DNA of 64,000 nucleotides from positions 62,001 through 126,000 of the forward strand of contig NW_027476864.1 in NCBI RefSeq assembly GCF_051020955.1, read 5' to 3'. Of the stretch, positions 63,720 through 64,000 are shown in pieces. The notes under the pieces are model-generated. The model was not told the DNA's origin and ran no database searches. It was given only the letters and a program-made list of their open reading frames with translations. The position numbers were made by a program, and so were the translations under genes. The stretch comes from Megalopta genalis (lineage: Eukaryota > Arthropoda > Insecta > Hymenoptera > Halictidae). Position 1 is the first letter of the stretch. Every line of letters starts with the position of its first letter.

Positions 63720-64000
63720 GAAGATAAGCCATCTACTTCGCATTGATTTGCAGCAAAATCAAGTGTTTCGCTTGGATTTGAAGCTAACTCGTTTATTTCG
63801 CATGCAGTTGAATCTCAATCATGTATATCACAAGTATTAGAAGCTAAACCATTTGATTCTCATGGATTTGTAGCTAAGCCTTCTACTTCGCATTGATTTG
63901 GAGCTAAATCATGTGTTTCGCATGGATTTAAAGCTAACACGTTTGCTTCGCATGCAGTTGAAGCTCAATCATGTATTTCACAAGTATTTGAAGCTAAACC
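63720..64000. repeat. Re-entry into P/Q-type sequence at the window edge
   Basis: From GAAGATAAGCCATC at 63720 to the last base the sequence follows 57341-57621 of block Q at a constant offset of 6379 bp (it also resembles the P equivalent at 52016-52296). Another P/Q-like block probably continues beyond the window. The run-off means that the array length and the number of such blocks cannot be judged here. Confidence 0.88.

Larger units (their letters stand above)
1..64000. repeat. Continuous 30-bp-monomer satellite array filling the window
   Basis: Every part of the window reads as head-to-tail copies of a 30-bp monomer in one orientation. The most constant parts are TTTGAAGCTAA at the start and TTTCGCATGGA at the end. 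Bases 12-20 and the last ten bases vary and define five classes. In the FEAK reading frame these are A (FEAKSCVSLG), B (FEANSFVSHA), C (VEAKSCISQV), D (FEAKPFVSHG) and E (FEAKPSTSH followed by TGA). I saw no stretch longer than a few tens of bases that leaves the pattern, and neither array edge lies inside the window. No gene, RNA gene or mobile-element protein is recognisable in any frame. A nuclear eukaryotic satellite is the best reading. A decayed giant repeat-protein gene is the main alternative. Confidence 0.97.

Noticed and set aside
1..64000. CRISPR array, because of regular 30-bp repeats
   Set aside because: The repeats are contiguous with no unique spacers, every position varies by class, and no cas gene is present.
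1..64000. A giant repeat-protein gene in the plus FEAK frame (FEAKSCVSHG decapeptides)
   Set aside because: Class E ends in TGA, so the frame stops about every 150 bp.
1..64000. TGA read as a sense codon, making the FEAK frame one long protein
   Set aside because: TAA (GAATATTAAG, GAAGCTTAATC) and TAG (AACTAGATTG, TTCGTAGTG) also interrupt it, and 29-, 31- and 38-bp monomers shift it; no tRNA or other gene supports a changed code.
1..64000. CENP-B-box-like site at TTCGCTTGGA
   Set aside because: Only the TTCG start fits. The required downstream A and CGGG are absent from all monomer classes.

Overview
The whole 64 kb window is one continuous tandem-repeat array on a 30-bp monomer. I found no unique sequence, no recognisable gene, no RNA gene, no transposon protein, no CRISPR array and no operon-like organisation. 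Nearly every position can be assigned to a monomer that starts with a version of TTTGAAGCTAA and ends with a version of TTTCGCATGGA. The idealised 150-bp higher-order unit has 55 G/C (37%). A satellite of this size and hierarchy points to a eukaryotic nuclear genome (pericentromere, subtelomere or other heterochromatin). That is inference, and no marker in the window fixes the taxon.

The array has at least three levels. (1) Five 30-bp monomer classes, called A to E here. They differ mainly in bases 12-20 and in the last ten bases. (2) A roughly 150-bp higher-order repeat in the order E-A-B-C-D, seen cleanly three times in a row at 16081-16530. A sister form of about 151 bp carries a one-base-longer C-class monomer. 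(3) Segmental blocks of about 0.15 to 11 kb that are themselves tandemly repeated and nearly identical.

Layout. 1-37053 holds four copies of one mega-unit: copy I 1-8280, copy II 8281-18509, copy III 18510-29516 (the fullest, 11007 bp) and copy IV 29517-37053 (truncated). Copies I and II differ from III by discrete block deletions of 2727 bp, and of 150 and 628 bp. At 37054 copy IV jumps back to sequence already seen 3996 bp earlier and follows it to 37900. 37901-46428 is a more diverged part of the same satellite with several local duplications. 46429-58220 is a second mega-duplication, two tandem blocks P and Q offset by 6443 bp, with a 1388-bp internal tandem duplication in P and a 270-bp one in Q. 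58221-64000 is a mosaic of block-copied and diverged repeats that re-enters P/Q-type sequence at 63720 and runs off the window.

Coding potential. The monomer length is a multiple of three, so any frame lacking a stop in the consensus stays open by construction. Two frames do this: a plus-strand frame rich in Leu, Lys and Arg (longest 383 codons, 62145-63296) and a minus-strand frame with the decapeptide theme CETNELASNP (longest 231 codons, 45312-46007). Both are repeatedly broken by 29-, 31- and 38-bp monomers and by stop codons, and these breaks are copied along with the blocks. I therefore read the open frames as by-products of the repeat and not as genes, while flagging the minus-strand frame as the most protein-like.
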